From: Bryobacterales bacterium
Lineage (GTDB): Bacteria; Acidobacteriota; Terriglobia; Bryobacterales; Bryobacteraceae
Reading direction: 5' to 3'
Length of the DNA: 64,000 bases
Assembly (NCBI GenBank): GCA_016716385.1
Contig: JADJWL010000025.1
Coordinates: 372,001-436,000, forward strand
Positions 16,579-25,850 of the stretch are shown in pieces. Below the pieces are notes generated by a model. It did not search any database. It worked only from the letters and a program-made list of their open reading frames with translations, and had not been told where the DNA came from. A program made the translations under genes and the position numbers. How positions within the stretch are numbered: position 1 is the stretch's first letter; every line of letters begins with the position of its first letter.

Positions 16579-16796
16579 TTGCGCTCCGCCGCGGCCAGGG
16601 CTTCCAGCAGCGGTTGGATCTTCTTCTGCAGGTCGCCGAAGCCGTGCAGGTATTCCTGAAACTGGCGGTTCAACTCGATCGCCTGTTCCGGGCTCAGCTT
16701 CGACCGCACGATCATGTCGCGCACACTCACGGGGTGCGGCAGAACGGCGTCCTCAGTCAACTCCTCGAGCGCGGTAGCCGGGTCGTAGTGATACAT
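16575..16796 (-). CDS. Small helical hypothetical protein
   Basis: 73 residues. The ATG is preceded by AAGGA and gives MYHYDPATALEELTEDAVLP; the frame stays open far upstream but that part runs antisense to the galactonate dehydratase gene. The sequence is mostly helical (PEQAIELNRQFQEYLHGF, then LQKKIQPLLEALAAAERK), with the last part amphipathic enough for a coiled coil. No family is recognised. It overlaps the Asp-box lipoprotein gene by ATGA and is divergent from the dehydratase gene across a 42-base spacer containing -10-like boxes on both strands. Confidence 0.6.
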   Translation of the reverse strand: MYHYDPATALEELTEDAVLPHPVSVRDMIVRSKLSPEQAIELNRQFQEYLHGFGDLQKKIQPLLEALAAAERK

Positions 16797-16838
16797 GTCC
16801 TTATTATGGGCCCGTGGGATAATGCCGGAGTCCCCGCA

Positions 16839-18008
16839 ATGAAGATTACGGCCCTGAAAACAGTAGTGGTCAACGCCGAGATGCGCAACTGGGTGTTCGT
16901 CAAAGTGGAGACGGACCAGGCGGGCCTGTACGGATGGGGCGAGGCGTCGCTCGAATGGAAGACGCGCGCGGTGGTGGGCGCTGTGGAAGATTTCGCGCCG
17001 ATGGTGGTGGGCGAGGACCCCACCCGCATTGAGCACCTGTATCAGAAGCTCTACCGGCAGTCCTTCTGGCGCATGGGCGTGATCGGCATGAGCGCGATTT
17101 CCGCGATTGAACAGGCGTGCTGGGACATCACCGGCAAATGGCTCGGCGTGCCGGTGTACAAGTTGCTCGGGGGCGCCGTGCGGGACCGCGTCCGCATGTA
17201 CACGCACCTCGGCGGCGGCGACATGAAGTCGGTGTACGAAACGTTTGACCCCGAACCGTTGATCGACCTCGCGCGGCAGGTGGTGGAACGGGGCTATACG
17301 GCGGTGAAGGTGGTTTTCGTCCCGTACTCCGAACCGCTCATGGGCGCGGACACCGTGAAGCGCTTCGCCGCACTCATGGAGCGGTTGCGCCTGTCCCTCG
17401 GCAGCGGGATCGATATCATGATCGATTTCCACGGCCGCACTTACCCCGCGATGGCCATCGCGTACATCAACGCGATTGAGGAATACCGGCCGTACTTCTG
17501 CGAGGAGCCCGTGCCTCCGGAGAACGTGGATGCGTTGGCACAGGTGCGTGCGGCCGTGCGCGTCCCGATCGCGACAGGAGAGCGCCTCGTGACACGGCAC
17601 GGCTTTCGCGAGGTGTTTGAAAAAGGCGCCTGCCACGTGATCCAGCCGGACCTGTGCCACTGCGGCGGGCTACTAGAAGGCAAGAAGATCGCGGCCATGG
17701 CGGAGGCGTACATGATGGGCGTCGCGCCGCACAACCCCCTGGGTCCGGTGGCGAATGCGGTCGCGCTGCACTTCGCGCTGTCGACGCCGAATTTTCTCAT
17801 CCAGGAAGACATGCTCACCGACGTCCCGTGGCGTTGGGAGGTGGTGGAACATGCGCTCGAAACGAAGGACGGCCACTGGCTGCCCGTCGAGCGTCCCGGG
17901 CTGGGGATCGAGGTCAACGAAAAGGCAGCGGCGCGGCATCCGTTCCGGCAGGAGGTGATCCACGCAACGACGATCCGCGCCGCCGATGGAGCCGTGCTGG
18001 ATTGGTAG
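16839..18008 (+). CDS. Galactonate dehydratase-type enolase-superfamily enzyme
   Basis: 389 residues, starting at MKITALKTVVVNAEMRNWVF. Mandelate-racemase/muconate-lactonizing fold of the D-galactonate dehydratase subgroup. Predicted magnesium ligands Asp196 (MIDFHG), Glu222 (CEEPVPPEN) and Glu248 (TGERL) are 26 residues apart each. The acid/base histidines are His198 and His298 (VAPHNPLGP). The same spacing (D183, H185, E209, E235, H285) is known for E. coli DgoD, which turns D-galactonate into 2-keto-3-deoxygalactonate. The substrate could be another acid sugar, as members vary. Unlike dgo operons, no kinase or aldolase gene is adjacent. A GATAAT -10-like box lies 15 bases before the ATG. 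Confidence 0.88.
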   Translation: MKITALKTVVVNAEMRNWVFVKVETDQAGLYGWGEASLEWKTRAVVGAVEDFAPMVVGEDPTRIEHLYQKLYRQSFWRMGVIGMSAISAIEQACWDITGKWLGVPVYKLLGGAVRDRVRMYTHLGGGDMKSVYETFDPEPLIDLARQVVERGYTAVKVVFVPYSEPLMGADTVKRFAALMERLRLSLGSGIDIMIDFHGRTYPAMAIAYINAIEEYRPYFCEEPVPPENVDALAQVRAAVRVPIATGERLVTRHGFREVFEKGACHVIQPDLCHCGGLLEGKKIAAMAEAYMMGVAPHNPLGPVANAVALHFALSTPNFLIQEDMLTDVPWRWEVVEHALETKDGHWLPVERPGLGIEVNEKAAARHPFRQEVIHATTIRAADGAVLDW

Positions 18009-20143
18009 CTGCCTCGATCGTTCTAAGCGCTCTGGTTCCGCTGGCCGCTGCGTGGGGATTCGGGTCGCTCGTCACCGCGGGACGCCGGGTTCCGTTCGTC
18101 GTGTCGCTGGGTGTTGGCGCAGTGATCGAGAGCACGGCGGTGTTCCTGCTGCTGGCGGCGGGTATCGCCAACGCCTGGACGCTCGGAGCAGTGGCCGCGG
18201 GGGGAATCGCGCTGCTCTTCCGCTGGCGCGCGATGCCGCTGGCTCTCCCGGCTCTTGACCCCGTAACGCGAGGACTCTTCGCCGCCGTTCTGGCGGCATA
18301 CGGCGGGCTCTACTTCATCCACGGCCTGGCGCCGGAGATTCAGCCCGACGGCCTCACCTACCATCTCGGCATCGTCGCCGACTACGCGCGGTCAGGCGCG
18401 CTGCATGCGCATCCGGGGTTCTTCGAGATGCTGCCCCAGGGGATGGAAATGCTGTACCTGGTGGCCTTCGTATTCGGCAAACACTCGGCGGCGAAACTGG
18501 TCCACCTGGCGTTCCTGCTGGCGACGCCGCCCCTGATGCTGACGATCGGTACGAAGCTTGGCTTGCCGTCTTACGTGCCGCCCGCCGCGGCGCTGCTCTA
18601 CTTCGCAACGCCCATCGTGGGACTGAACGGAGCGTCAAGCTACAATGATGCGGCGCTCGTCTTCTTCGTCCTGGGGGCGGCTTACCTGCTGCTGGAAGAG
18701 CGATGGGCGCTGGCCGGACTGTGCGGCGGGTTCTGCTTTGCGATCAAGTATTCGGGCGCGCTGTATCCGGCAGCGGCGCTCCTCGGCCTGATCGCGCTGC
18801 GTCGCTGGCGGGGAGCGATCTCGTTCGCCGCCGCCGCCGCGTTCGTGGCGGCGCCGTGGATCGTCCGGAACGCGATCGTCACCGGGAATCCGCTCGCGCC
18901 GATGTTCAACGCCTGGTTTCCCAACCCCTACTTTCACGCCGCCAGCGAAGCGCTCCTGCGGACGAACTGGCGGCTCTACTACGAAGGGTTCCGGCTGGCG
19001 GAAGCTCCCTGGCAACTGACGCTGGGCGGCAAGCTGCAAGGGATCTACGGGCCGTTCTTCTGGATCGCGCCACTGGCGCTGTGGGCGCTGCGGAAGAGCC
19101 ACGGACGATGGCTTTGGCTGGCCGCCGCCGTCTGCGCGGTCCCGTGGTTCTCCAATCACGGCGCACGCTTCCTGATGCCGGCACTGCCGTTTCTCACGAT
19201 GGCCCTGGCGCTGACCCTGCCGCGTCCCGCCGTGTGGGCCGCTGTCGCGGCGCACGCGGTGCTGTCCTGGCCGGCGGTGCTGGCGCTCTACGAGCAACCG
19301 CACACGTGGCGCCTGAAGGAGACGCCGTTCGCGGCGGCATTCCGTTCGGAATCCGAGCACGCGTACCTGAGCCGCCTGGAGGAGTACCAGATCGCCGACA
19401 TGGTGCGCGAGAGCACGCAGCCCGGCGACACGATTTATTTCCTGATGGACGCCGCGCGCGCCTACCTCGACCGGCCGGTGGTCGAGTACTGGCAGTCGAC
19501 GCTGGGGGAGCGGTTGCTGGACACGCTGAAGGTTGCGTCGCACTACGCCCGGGCGGATTTCTACGACGTGCGCGGCCAGTGGAGCCCGCGCGACATCACC
19601 GGCCTGCGCTTCCGGCTGAAGGACGCGCACCCTGGCGAATGGTGCATTCACGATGTCCGGGTGGAGTCGGGAGAGGACAGGATCTTCAACAGCCCGCAGT
19701 GGCAGTTGCGCGGCTGGCCGAATCCCTGGGAGTTGCCGGCGGCGCTCGACCAGAACATCGCTTCGCGCTGGCGCTCCTGGGAACCGATGCAGATAGGGAT
19801 GTACGCGGAGATTGTCTTCGACCGCCCGCAGCGAACGACGGGAGCGGTATTCGCGTCCCACACGCCGGTGTACGGGGTGGGCTTCGAGATCTACGGGCGG
19901 GATCTGGCGGGGGAATGGAAGACGCTGGCGCCGGAAGCCGGGGTGGAGGAAAGGGTGGCGCTTGAGATGCGGCCGGCGGCGGCGCGCTACTTACGCAGCA
20001 ATGGGATCCGTTACGTGCTGGCGCCGACGGAGTATGGAGGAGCCTGGCAGGTGGGGCGTCCGCTGGTGGAGCATGCCCCGCTGTGGGGATTCGAGAAGGT
20101 GAACGAGCGGGGGTCGTTCGTTTTGTTGGAAGTGCCGGAGTAA
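18002..20143 (+). CDS. Large integral membrane protein, GT-C glycosyltransferase-like
   Basis: About 713 residues if the TTG overlapping the dehydratase stop is the start; no ATG or GTG fits before the first membrane segment (VAASIVLSALVPLAAAWGF). Around ten hydrophobic segments fill residues 1-430. A loop after the third segment holds PEIQPDGLTYHLG, an acidic-residue site like the catalytic first loop of GT-C enzymes such as GT39/GT83, which use polyprenyl-phosphate sugars. The last 240 residues are soluble and strand-rich (TPVYGVGFEIYGRDLAGEWK resembles a galactose-binding/discoidin segment). It is probably coupled to the upstream dehydratase gene and ends convergent with the polysaccharide locus. 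Transfer of a sugar in the envelope is the best guess. Confidence 0.65.
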   Translation: MVAASIVLSALVPLAAAWGFGSLVTAGRRVPFVVSLGVGAVIESTAVFLLLAAGIANAWTLGAVAAGGIALLFRWRAMPLALPALDPVTRGLFAAVLAAYGGLYFIHGLAPEIQPDGLTYHLGIVADYARSGALHAHPGFFEMLPQGMEMLYLVAFVFGKHSAAKLVHLAFLLATPPLMLTIGTKLGLPSYVPPAAALLYFATPIVGLNGASSYNDAALVFFVLGAAYLLLEERWALAGLCGGFCFAIKYSGALYPAAALLGLIALRRWRGAISFAAAAAFVAAPWIVRNAIVTGNPLAPMFNAWFPNPYFHAASEALLRTNWRLYYEGFRLAEAPWQLTLGGKLQGIYGPFFWIAPLALWALRKSHGRWLWLAAAVCAVPWFSNHGARFLMPALPFLTMALALTLPRPAVWAAVAAHAVLSWPAVLALYEQPHTWRLKETPFAAAFRSESEHAYLSRLEEYQIADMVRESTQPGDTIYFLMDAARAYLDRPVVEYWQSTLGERLLDTLKVASHYARADFYDVRGQWSPRDITGLRFRLKDAHPGEWCIHDVRVESGEDRIFNSPQWQLRGWPNPWELPAALDQNIASRWRSWEPMQIGMYAEIVFDRPQRTTGAVFASHTPVYGVGFEIYGRDLAGEWKTLAPEAGVEERVALEMRPAAARYLRSNGIRYVLAPTEYGGAWQVGRPLVEHAPLWGFEKVNERGSFVLLEVPE

Positions 20144-20169
20144 AAAGCTTTCGCCGGTCGTGATCGATT

Positions 20170-20199
20170 TCACTCGGCGGATCCGCATGAAGCGAGTGA
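20170..20199. terminator. Possible bidirectional terminator between convergent genes
   Basis: TCACTCG at 20170-20176 and CGAGTGA at 20193-20199 form a 7-bp stem around a loop that contains the palindrome GCGGATCCGC. It sits in the 154-base gap between two convergent genes. There is no T-run, so intrinsic termination would be weak. The rest of this gap shows nothing recognisable. Confidence 0.3.
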
Positions 20200-20297
20200 G
20201 GTGGGCGGAGACACTCTCAGCCCTGCCACAAGCGTCCCTCCAGAACCGGCTGCATGATCACCCGCATCACGCCCCGCCCGAAAGCCCTCCCACCTCG

Positions 20298-21794
20298 TCA
20301 TCCGCCGAAGGTCTCGGTCGTGAGCGAGTCCACGAGGCGAACATATTCGTGGTTCTCCTCGTGGGTCGCGCCGATCGTCGCGGCTTCCAGATCCTGGGGA
20401 TTTCCCGCTACAACCGGCAGAGGCGTATCATCCCGACAGAGCCTGTTGCCGCCAGAGACGGCGACCGGTACGTGATGCTCGACTGAACACTTTGCGCGTG
20501 CCGCAAAGTTGAGGGCGTCGCGCACGCGACCGTCGCTGGCAATGACATGATCAGCGAGAGCGCCTGCCATCGCGGTGAACCGGGTGCAGGGAAGATCCGA
20601 AAGGTCGAGCGCCAGTTTGGCGCCGGACCACTTCAAGGGCCAGGCCGTGCAACACAAGAGATCCAGACGGTCGTGGAACTGCACCAAGTCAAAGCGCGTC
20701 TCCCGGTGACGCCGAATGATTTCGCGCGCCGCAGCCGCCACGCCACTGCCGACGCAGGAAATCGTTTCGACGAGATCACCCCGGGCTGTCAGCGCCGCCG
20801 CATACCGGCGGGCACGCGCAGCGGCCTCACCGGAGTCTGGCACGACGAAGCATACTTTCTTCCGGGTATTTCGTCGGGCCGGATCGAGAGACCCCGTGTA
20901 GTACCGGGCTACGTCCTGCGGCAACGCATGCCAGTAGAGTCCTTCGTATTCCTGCCGGATATGATTGAGCATCTCCTCGTAGTGAGATGCAGGATACTCG
21001 TCGCGCGCCGGCCTGTTCGGCCCGAAATCCATGTAATCGGGGTGGGTATTGAGCAGCACCATGCCTCTTCGCGATGCGATCCAGTCGAGCTTGCGCTTCC
21101 AGACGTCAATCGCGGATTCCCCCAGCACCGTGAAGAGCGTGAAGTCCTGAACCATTGTGCATGGCAACTCCACGTACCCGGACTGCCCCGGGGCGGGCAC
21201 CCAAAAGGGGAAAACAGTGGCGGCGGCATCGGGTTGTGGCTCGAAGGGATCCGTATCGAAGGTCGAACCATCGTATTCCGCACCCAGAATATGCAGCCAG
21301 CCCAGTTGATGCTGCATGAATGGCGACCGGAATCCTGCGATTTTCCAGCGTGAGAGATAGTCCCGTATCCGGACAGCCCGTCGGCCAAATTCAGCCTTGG
21401 AGGAATAGAGTTTTCCGTCGTGTTTCAGCCCGTGAAGGCCGACCTCGAAGCCATTGTCACGCAAGGCATCGAGTAGTTCGTGCGGGACCCGGTATTCTCC
21501 CTCGGGTACTAAATTGAAGCATGACCGGAATCCCAGCCTGGACTCAAGCGCCATCAGACGATCGACGCGGTCGAGTCCCCTGGCGCCCTCGACGTCGTGC
21601 GTCAGCACAAGGGCGAACTTCGCGCCGCCGGGCCACCCCGGCCAGCCTGGGGGCTGCTGACCCGCCCGGATGTCGATGGGCCACACGTCCCTGTACTGCG
21701 CCAATCGCCTCCGGGCGCGCCACCTCCTCAACGCGAGTCGCAGGCTCACGGGAAGAAATGGCTTGACATGGTAGTAGGCGCGATTCAGCAGCAT
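20298..21794 (-). CDS. NodB-type polysaccharide deacetylase-like protein fused to a partial GT-B domain
   Basis: 498 residues. After a basic N-terminus (LRRWRARRRLAQYRDVWP) comes a NodB-like barrel: FALVLTHDVEGARG (metal-binding aspartate motif), GFEVGLHGLKHDGKLY (H-x3-H motif), FRSPFMQHQLGW and MVLLNTHPDYMDF. From about residue 335 the sequence changes to KKVCFVVPDSGEAAARARRYAAAL, which reads like the N-terminal half of a family-4 glycosyltransferase (FDLVQFHDRLDLLCC, KLALDLSDLP). The C-terminal donor-binding half is missing. It could deacetylate N-acetylated sugars, but the known families of this type also include inactive members. It is the most downstream gene of the long minus-strand polysaccharide locus. 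Confidence 0.75.
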   Translation of the reverse strand: MLLNRAYYHVKPFLPVSLRLALRRWRARRRLAQYRDVWPIDIRAGQQPPGWPGWPGGAKFALVLTHDVEGARGLDRVDRLMALESRLGFRSCFNLVPEGEYRVPHELLDALRDNGFEVGLHGLKHDGKLYSSKAEFGRRAVRIRDYLSRWKIAGFRSPFMQHQLGWLHILGAEYDGSTFDTDPFEPQPDAAATVFPFWVPAPGQSGYVELPCTMVQDFTLFTVLGESAIDVWKRKLDWIASRRGMVLLNTHPDYMDFGPNRPARDEYPASHYEEMLNHIRQEYEGLYWHALPQDVARYYTGSLDPARRNTRKKVCFVVPDSGEAAARARRYAAALTARGDLVETISCVGSGVAAAAREIIRRHRETRFDLVQFHDRLDLLCCTAWPLKWSGAKLALDLSDLPCTRFTAMAGALADHVIASDGRVRDALNFAARAKCSVEHHVPVAVSGGNRLCRDDTPLPVVAGNPQDLEAATIGATHEENHEYVRLVDSLTTETFGG

Positions 21795-21907
21795 TCACTG
21801 CTTCCTGCGGCGAAGGCTAGCACAGGAAGGTCGCTTCAAAGGACAAACCGACGGCTGGAGCAACCCTCAAACGATTCGGCGCAAGGCGGCCGCAGGTCAA
21901 CGTGCGT

Positions 21908-23260
21908 TCAGTTGTAGGTTCTGTATACGGGCTTGACCGGCCGCCCTTCCAGATATTTCCCAATTCCGTCGTCAAGGGCCTTGCGATAGACCATGTGCGC
22001 CTCATGAACGATCTCGGCAGTACGGTCGATGTCCGCATCACTGTGGGAAAAGCTCACGACAAACGAAGGGGCGAGGACACCTCGCCTGATCGTTTCCTGC
22101 AGGAACAGGGTTCGAAAAGCCTGGGACCGGTTACCGTCCTGGTCCTTCGTGGCGTAGACCAGGTTGCACGGCCGTCCGGTCACTTCAAAGAAGCCTTCCA
22201 ACCTGTTTTCCGTGACCGACCGCTCGACCAACGCGCGCAACCTCGCTCCCTGCCGCCAGAGCGTGTCGATCACGTCGAGGTCCTGGTATACGCGCAGCGT
22301 TTCCAACGCGGCTGCGAGTGCATGGGTTTCGGCGCCGTGAGTGGTCGACAGGAGAAACACGCGCGGCTCCCGATGGAGAAGGCCCCCGCGCTCCATGATT
22401 TCACGCTTACCGGCCAGGGCGGCGATGGCAAAGCCGTTGCCCATCGCCTTGCCGAACGTGGAGAGGTCCGGGGTTACTCCGTGAAACTGCTGGGCGCCGC
22501 CAAGATGCCAGCGGAACCCGGTGATCATCTCGTCGAAGATCAGCAGCGCCCCCTGTTGCGCGCAGAGTTGCTTCAGGGCGTGCAGGAACCCGGGTTCGGG
22601 AGGTACCGAAGCTTCCGCCTCCATCACGACGCAGGCAATCCGTCCGCTATACCCGTCGAACAGGTCGCGGAGGCTGCCGATGTCGTTGTACCGGAACTTC
22701 AGCGTCATGCGCCGCGCTGGTTCGGGAATTCCGGCATTGATCTCAGTTGTTCCGATGAACCAGTCGTCAACCGAGAAAAACGGGTGGTCTCCGCATATCG
22801 CGATCAGGTCGCGGTTCGTATACGCTCGCGCCAATTTCACGGCCGCCGTCGTCACGTCTGAACCGTTCTTTGCAAACTTCACCATGTCGGCCCCGTCGAG
22901 GATCCCGGTCATGGCTTCGGCTAAATCGACTTCCAGCGGCGACGGCCGGGTGAAATTCGCACCATCCTGCATCTGCCGCATAGCCGCCTGAATCACCGGT
23001 TCGAACGCGTGTCCTAACGCGACCGCACGCAGCCCCATGCCGTACTCAATGAACTCGTTGCCATCGACATCCCACACGTGGCAACCCTTTCCCCTCACTA
23101 TGAAGCCCGGAGAGCACTCCGGATATTGGTCGTCTCCTTTGGCATAGGTATGGGCGCCCCCGGGAATCAGCGCCCGGGCCTTCGCCCGGAGCGCATCGGA
23201 AGCCGAAAAATCCATACGCGCGACATCGGCCATCGTGACCTGGCGCTGTCCGTTCACCAT
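21908..23260 (-). CDS. Class III aminotransferase (glutamate-1-semialdehyde aminotransferase-like)
   Basis: 450 residues from an ATG six bases after GGAGGA. PLP-dependent fold type I, class III: FAKNGSDVTTAAVKLARAYT phosphate-binding segment, LLIFDEMITGFRW with Asp243, and STFGKAMGNGFAIAAL with the PLP lysine Lys271. It is similar to HemL (glutamate-1-semialdehyde aminomutase) but sits in a surface-polysaccharide locus next to a PIG-L deacetylase and a glycosyltransferase. A role in making an amino group for an unusual sugar or decoration is therefore more likely than tetrapyrrole synthesis. The stop lies 113 bases ahead of the next gene's start; that gap shows nothing recognisable. Confidence 0.85.
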   Translation of the reverse strand: MVNGQRQVTMADVARMDFSASDALRAKARALIPGGAHTYAKGDDQYPECSPGFIVRGKGCHVWDVDGNEFIEYGMGLRAVALGHAFEPVIQAAMRQMQDGANFTRPSPLEVDLAEAMTGILDGADMVKFAKNGSDVTTAAVKLARAYTNRDLIAICGDHPFFSVDDWFIGTTEINAGIPEPARRMTLKFRYNDIGSLRDLFDGYSGRIACVVMEAEASVPPEPGFLHALKQLCAQQGALLIFDEMITGFRWHLGGAQQFHGVTPDLSTFGKAMGNGFAIAALAGKREIMERGGLLHREPRVFLLSTTHGAETHALAAALETLRVYQDLDVIDTLWRQGARLRALVERSVTENRLEGFFEVTGRPCNLVYATKDQDGNRSQAFRTLFLQETIRRGVLAPSFVVSFSHSDADIDRTAEIVHEAHMVYRKALDDGIGKYLEGRPVKPVYRTYN

Positions 23261-23261
23261 T

Positions 23262-23936
23262 TCAGTCCTCCTCCGCAGCATCGCCATACAGCACAAGTTT
23301 TCTCGCGTGAAACGCCTCTGCGTAACCGCTCGAAGCGTTCGCTTCCATTCCCCTGAGACGCAGCAACCCGAGAAACACATCGCGCGAGAACCAGCGCTTC
23401 CCGGATTGAGAAGGGAAGGCTTCCATCAGGTAGTCGCACTTCCTTCCGCAAGTACCGGTATCCAGCGGAACGTACAGATTCGGACGGCCCATATCGCCGT
23501 CGTACTTCGGGATCTCGTACTCAAGGACCAGATGGTCGCGAAACGTGTTCCAGGTAAGTTCCGACAACAGGCGGTGATCCTGATGAGCGTCATCGCGCCA
23601 ATGGGTGAAGATGATGTGCGGATCGATCCGGGTCTTCAAAGCTTCGAAGACCTCTTTGACGTCCGCCCCCTGGTACGGAAGAAACCCGTCTCTGAACTCG
23701 AGGACCTGCACGTCGCACCCGCAGCCGCCTGTGAACAAACCAGCCGACCTCGTCGCCTCCTCCGCCCGCGCGGCCGAGGCACTGAACACGACCCAGTGAA
23801 CGTACAGGTTCGGGTAACGCTCCTTCAGAAAAAGCAGCGTGCCGCCACAACCGATCTCGATATCGTCGGAGTGGGCTCCCAGACAGAGCAACGTCAGGGG
23901 CGCGCGGCGGTTACGGGGCAGGGTCAATCTTGTCAT
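23262..23936 (-). CDS. PIG-L family zinc deacetylase
   Basis: 224 residues from an ATG 22 bases after the previous stop; an ATG 17 codons earlier would overlap the preceding gene. The PIG-L/LmbE signature CLGAHSDDIEIGCGG gives zinc ligands His22 and Asp25, and the second motif FTHWRDDAHQDHRLL carries further histidines. Members remove N-acetyl groups from N-acetylglucosamine-type conjugates (GlcNAc-PI, mycothiol, bacillithiol precursors, antibiotics). The stop is one base before the aminotransferase start codon, so the two are coupled, suggesting successive steps in modifying an amino sugar of the polysaccharide. Confidence 0.87.
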   Translation of the reverse strand: MTRLTLPRNRRAPLTLLCLGAHSDDIEIGCGGTLLFLKERYPNLYVHWVVFSASAARAEEATRSAGLFTGGCGCDVQVLEFRDGFLPYQGADVKEVFEALKTRIDPHIIFTHWRDDAHQDHRLLSELTWNTFRDHLVLEYEIPKYDGDMGRPNLYVPLDTGTCGRKCDYLMEAFPSQSGKRWFSRDVFLGLLRLRGMEANASSGYAEAFHARKLVLYGDAAEED

Positions 23937-23958
23937 ATCGTGCGGCCAATTGGTCCAT

Positions 23959-25140
23959 TCAAGCGGGCAGGGCTTCGTCGGAAACATAGCCAGCGGAATC
24001 GGCGACCTCCCGGAGCCGGATCTCCCGGCTCTTCATAGCCGGAGTCGGGTCGAGGCCAACGAGCTCGTAGATCGTCTTCCAGCGGTAAACCCAATCGTGG
24101 CGGAGGAGAGATTCGGCCGCGTTTCTCTGGCTGATCCCGCGGCAGCGCTCGGGATCCGCCAACAAAGCAGAAAGGACCTCGGCAGCGTCCGATCCGTCTT
24201 CGCGAATCTCGACAACAGAATCCGGCCAGCCGAAGAGGCCGTCGAAGTACTCACACTGGGGACGGCGGCCTAACAGAATGGCGCCGGCCGCCGCGCCCTC
24301 GTAAAAGCGGTTCGGCACTTCGATCTGGCCGTTCGCGTGGTGGAGCATGTCCACCAACGCGGGCGCCACCATAAAGCATCGCGAGTGGTGTAGGATGTTC
24401 GCCATCATTTCCCGGTGGAGCCTGTAATCCGGGCACGCAGCGTCCCCACCCCCATACGTATCGAAAACGTAGAAGAGATCCCTCTCGTGGGCGAACTCGA
24501 GCAGCTTGCGGTGGATTCCTTGTTCCCGGCGGCCAATGCTGAAGATGTCAACCGTCCGGTTCCGCGCCGGCTTGCGGAGCGGCGTAAACCGCCACACATC
24601 GACGGCTGACGGGACGAAATGACACTGCCGTCCGATCACCTCCGAAACCGCGCCAACGCTGCCCTGGAGCCCGACGACCACCGCATCGAATTGCTGGAGG
24701 CGCTTCAAATGATGGCGCAGCGCATAGGCATCATTGGCCCAGATCTCATCGAGGATACAGACGCTCTTCCGGCACCTCCGCGTCCACTCCTGGATGGCGT
24801 TCACGTACAGGAGCTCGGTGAGATGCTTATGCTGGCAGTACAGCACGAGCAAGTCGTAGTCCTGCTTCAGACGGACACGCTGCAGCCCCGGATTGCAGGA
24901 CGCCGCAAGTCCCATCGGATCGTGCCAAGCCAGGTTCCGGACCAATCTCTCCTGGAAAGCGAAGTGCGGCCCAGGCTTGAGTTCCAGGAGGTCGACTCGA
25001 TCGATCTCAGCCAGGACATCCTGGGCTTCGTATCCCGTGCCGCGGAAAACACAGCGGTCGAAACCCCGCAAGGTGGGGACCAGGACCCTGGCCCCGCCGT
25101 TACCGGGACCTTTCCGGCCAGAGGCGATCGATTCGACCAT
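23959..25140 (-). CDS. CgeB-like glycosyltransferase
   Basis: 393 residues. GT-B fold of the CgeB/YkvP type: N-terminal part includes DYDLLVLYCQHKHLTELLYV and KSVCILDEIWANDA, then FVPSAVDVWRFTP at the linker and SIGRREQGIHRKLLEFAHE. The C-terminal donor domain holds EVPNRFYEGAAAGAILLGRRP, the conserved segment that binds the nucleotide sugar, followed by CRGISQRNAAESLLRHDWVYRW. Donor and acceptor are unknown. It sits in the same direction as the PIG-L and aminotransferase genes. Upstream, a 77-base gap separates it from the YdcF-like gene and shows no motif. Confidence 0.8.
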   Translation of the reverse strand: MVESIASGRKGPGNGGARVLVPTLRGFDRCVFRGTGYEAQDVLAEIDRVDLLELKPGPHFAFQERLVRNLAWHDPMGLAASCNPGLQRVRLKQDYDLLVLYCQHKHLTELLYVNAIQEWTRRCRKSVCILDEIWANDAYALRHHLKRLQQFDAVVVGLQGSVGAVSEVIGRQCHFVPSAVDVWRFTPLRKPARNRTVDIFSIGRREQGIHRKLLEFAHERDLFYVFDTYGGGDAACPDYRLHREMMANILHHSRCFMVAPALVDMLHHANGQIEVPNRFYEGAAAGAILLGRRPQCEYFDGLFGWPDSVVEIREDGSDAAEVLSALLADPERCRGISQRNAAESLLRHDWVYRWKTIYELVGLDPTPAMKSREIRLREVADSAGYVSDEALPA

Positions 25141-25217
25141 GCGGTTTCTCCCTCAAGAGCGTCTGTCAAGGACGGACGGCGCCTTCCTTGGCCATGTACG
25201 ATACCAGATACCGTCGT

Positions 25218-25850
25218 CTACCGGGGCGGTCTTGCATTCCTCTCGGGGATGACGAATGGAGCATCATCGTGGGGGGGGGTCGGCGCGCGAAACAGGACGC
25301 GTGCATAGAGGTAGCCGAGCGTCTCGGAAAACACGTCGCGGATCCCACTGCTATGGTTCCACCAGCGCTCGGCGTCATAGGTCTGTTCGGCGAGGGCGAT
25401 CGCCCCGACCGGCAGGCGTCCAAAAGCCATCCTGTAGAGGAGCCGGGAGCGCCGGGCATGTGGTCCGAGGGTCGCGACATCGATCGACGAGACTGCCGGC
25501 TCAGCCTCCGCGAGCCATCGCCTCGCCACCCGTGCACAATGAAACGTTCGATCCCGCCGGGTAGCCGGACACAGAAGGACGTGCGTGGAGGCGGCCGGTA
25601 CTCCCTGCTTCACCGCCACGGAGAGAATGTAATCATCGTAGAAAAGCCCTGGGCCATCGTAGAGCTCGTCGCCTTCGTAGACTGGGATCACGATGAGCAC
25701 CCGGCGGTAATGGCCACGCCTGGACAGACCGGCTACCTGGGCGTAGGCGCGCTCCGGAATCCATCCCTCGACGATCAGAACATCGGCGTCCACCGGTTCG
25801 ATAATCGCCAGAAACGGATAGATCAACCGCGTAGCGAACGTAACCGCCAA
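25218..25850 (-). CDS. YdcF-like (DUF218) membrane-anchored protein, start uncertain
   Basis: At least 210 residues. The annotated start is a TTG. The frame is open about 100 bases further upstream and would encode ALIEVAWKWLTRGW and a longer membrane segment (ITLALLVLLAVTFATRLIYP), but no ATG, GTG or TTG occurs there, so an unusual start (CTG) or an undetected frameshift is possible. The DUF218/SanA-like core is visible: VDADVLIVEGWIPERAYAQV, RRVLIVIPVYEG, VPAASTHVLLCPATRRDRTF. Members are linked to envelope and polyprenyl-lipid homeostasis. A run of nine identical G/C bases at 25271-25279 lies in the 3' end and could slip. Confidence 0.65.
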   Translation of the reverse strand: MAVTFATRLIYPFLAIIEPVDADVLIVEGWIPERAYAQVAGLSRRGHYRRVLIVIPVYEGDELYDGPGLFYDDYILSVAVKQGVPAASTHVLLCPATRRDRTFHCARVARRWLAEAEPAVSSIDVATLGPHARRSRLLYRMAFGRLPVGAIALAEQTYDAERWWNHSSGIRDVFSETLGYLYARVLFRAPTPPHDDAPFVIPERNARPPR

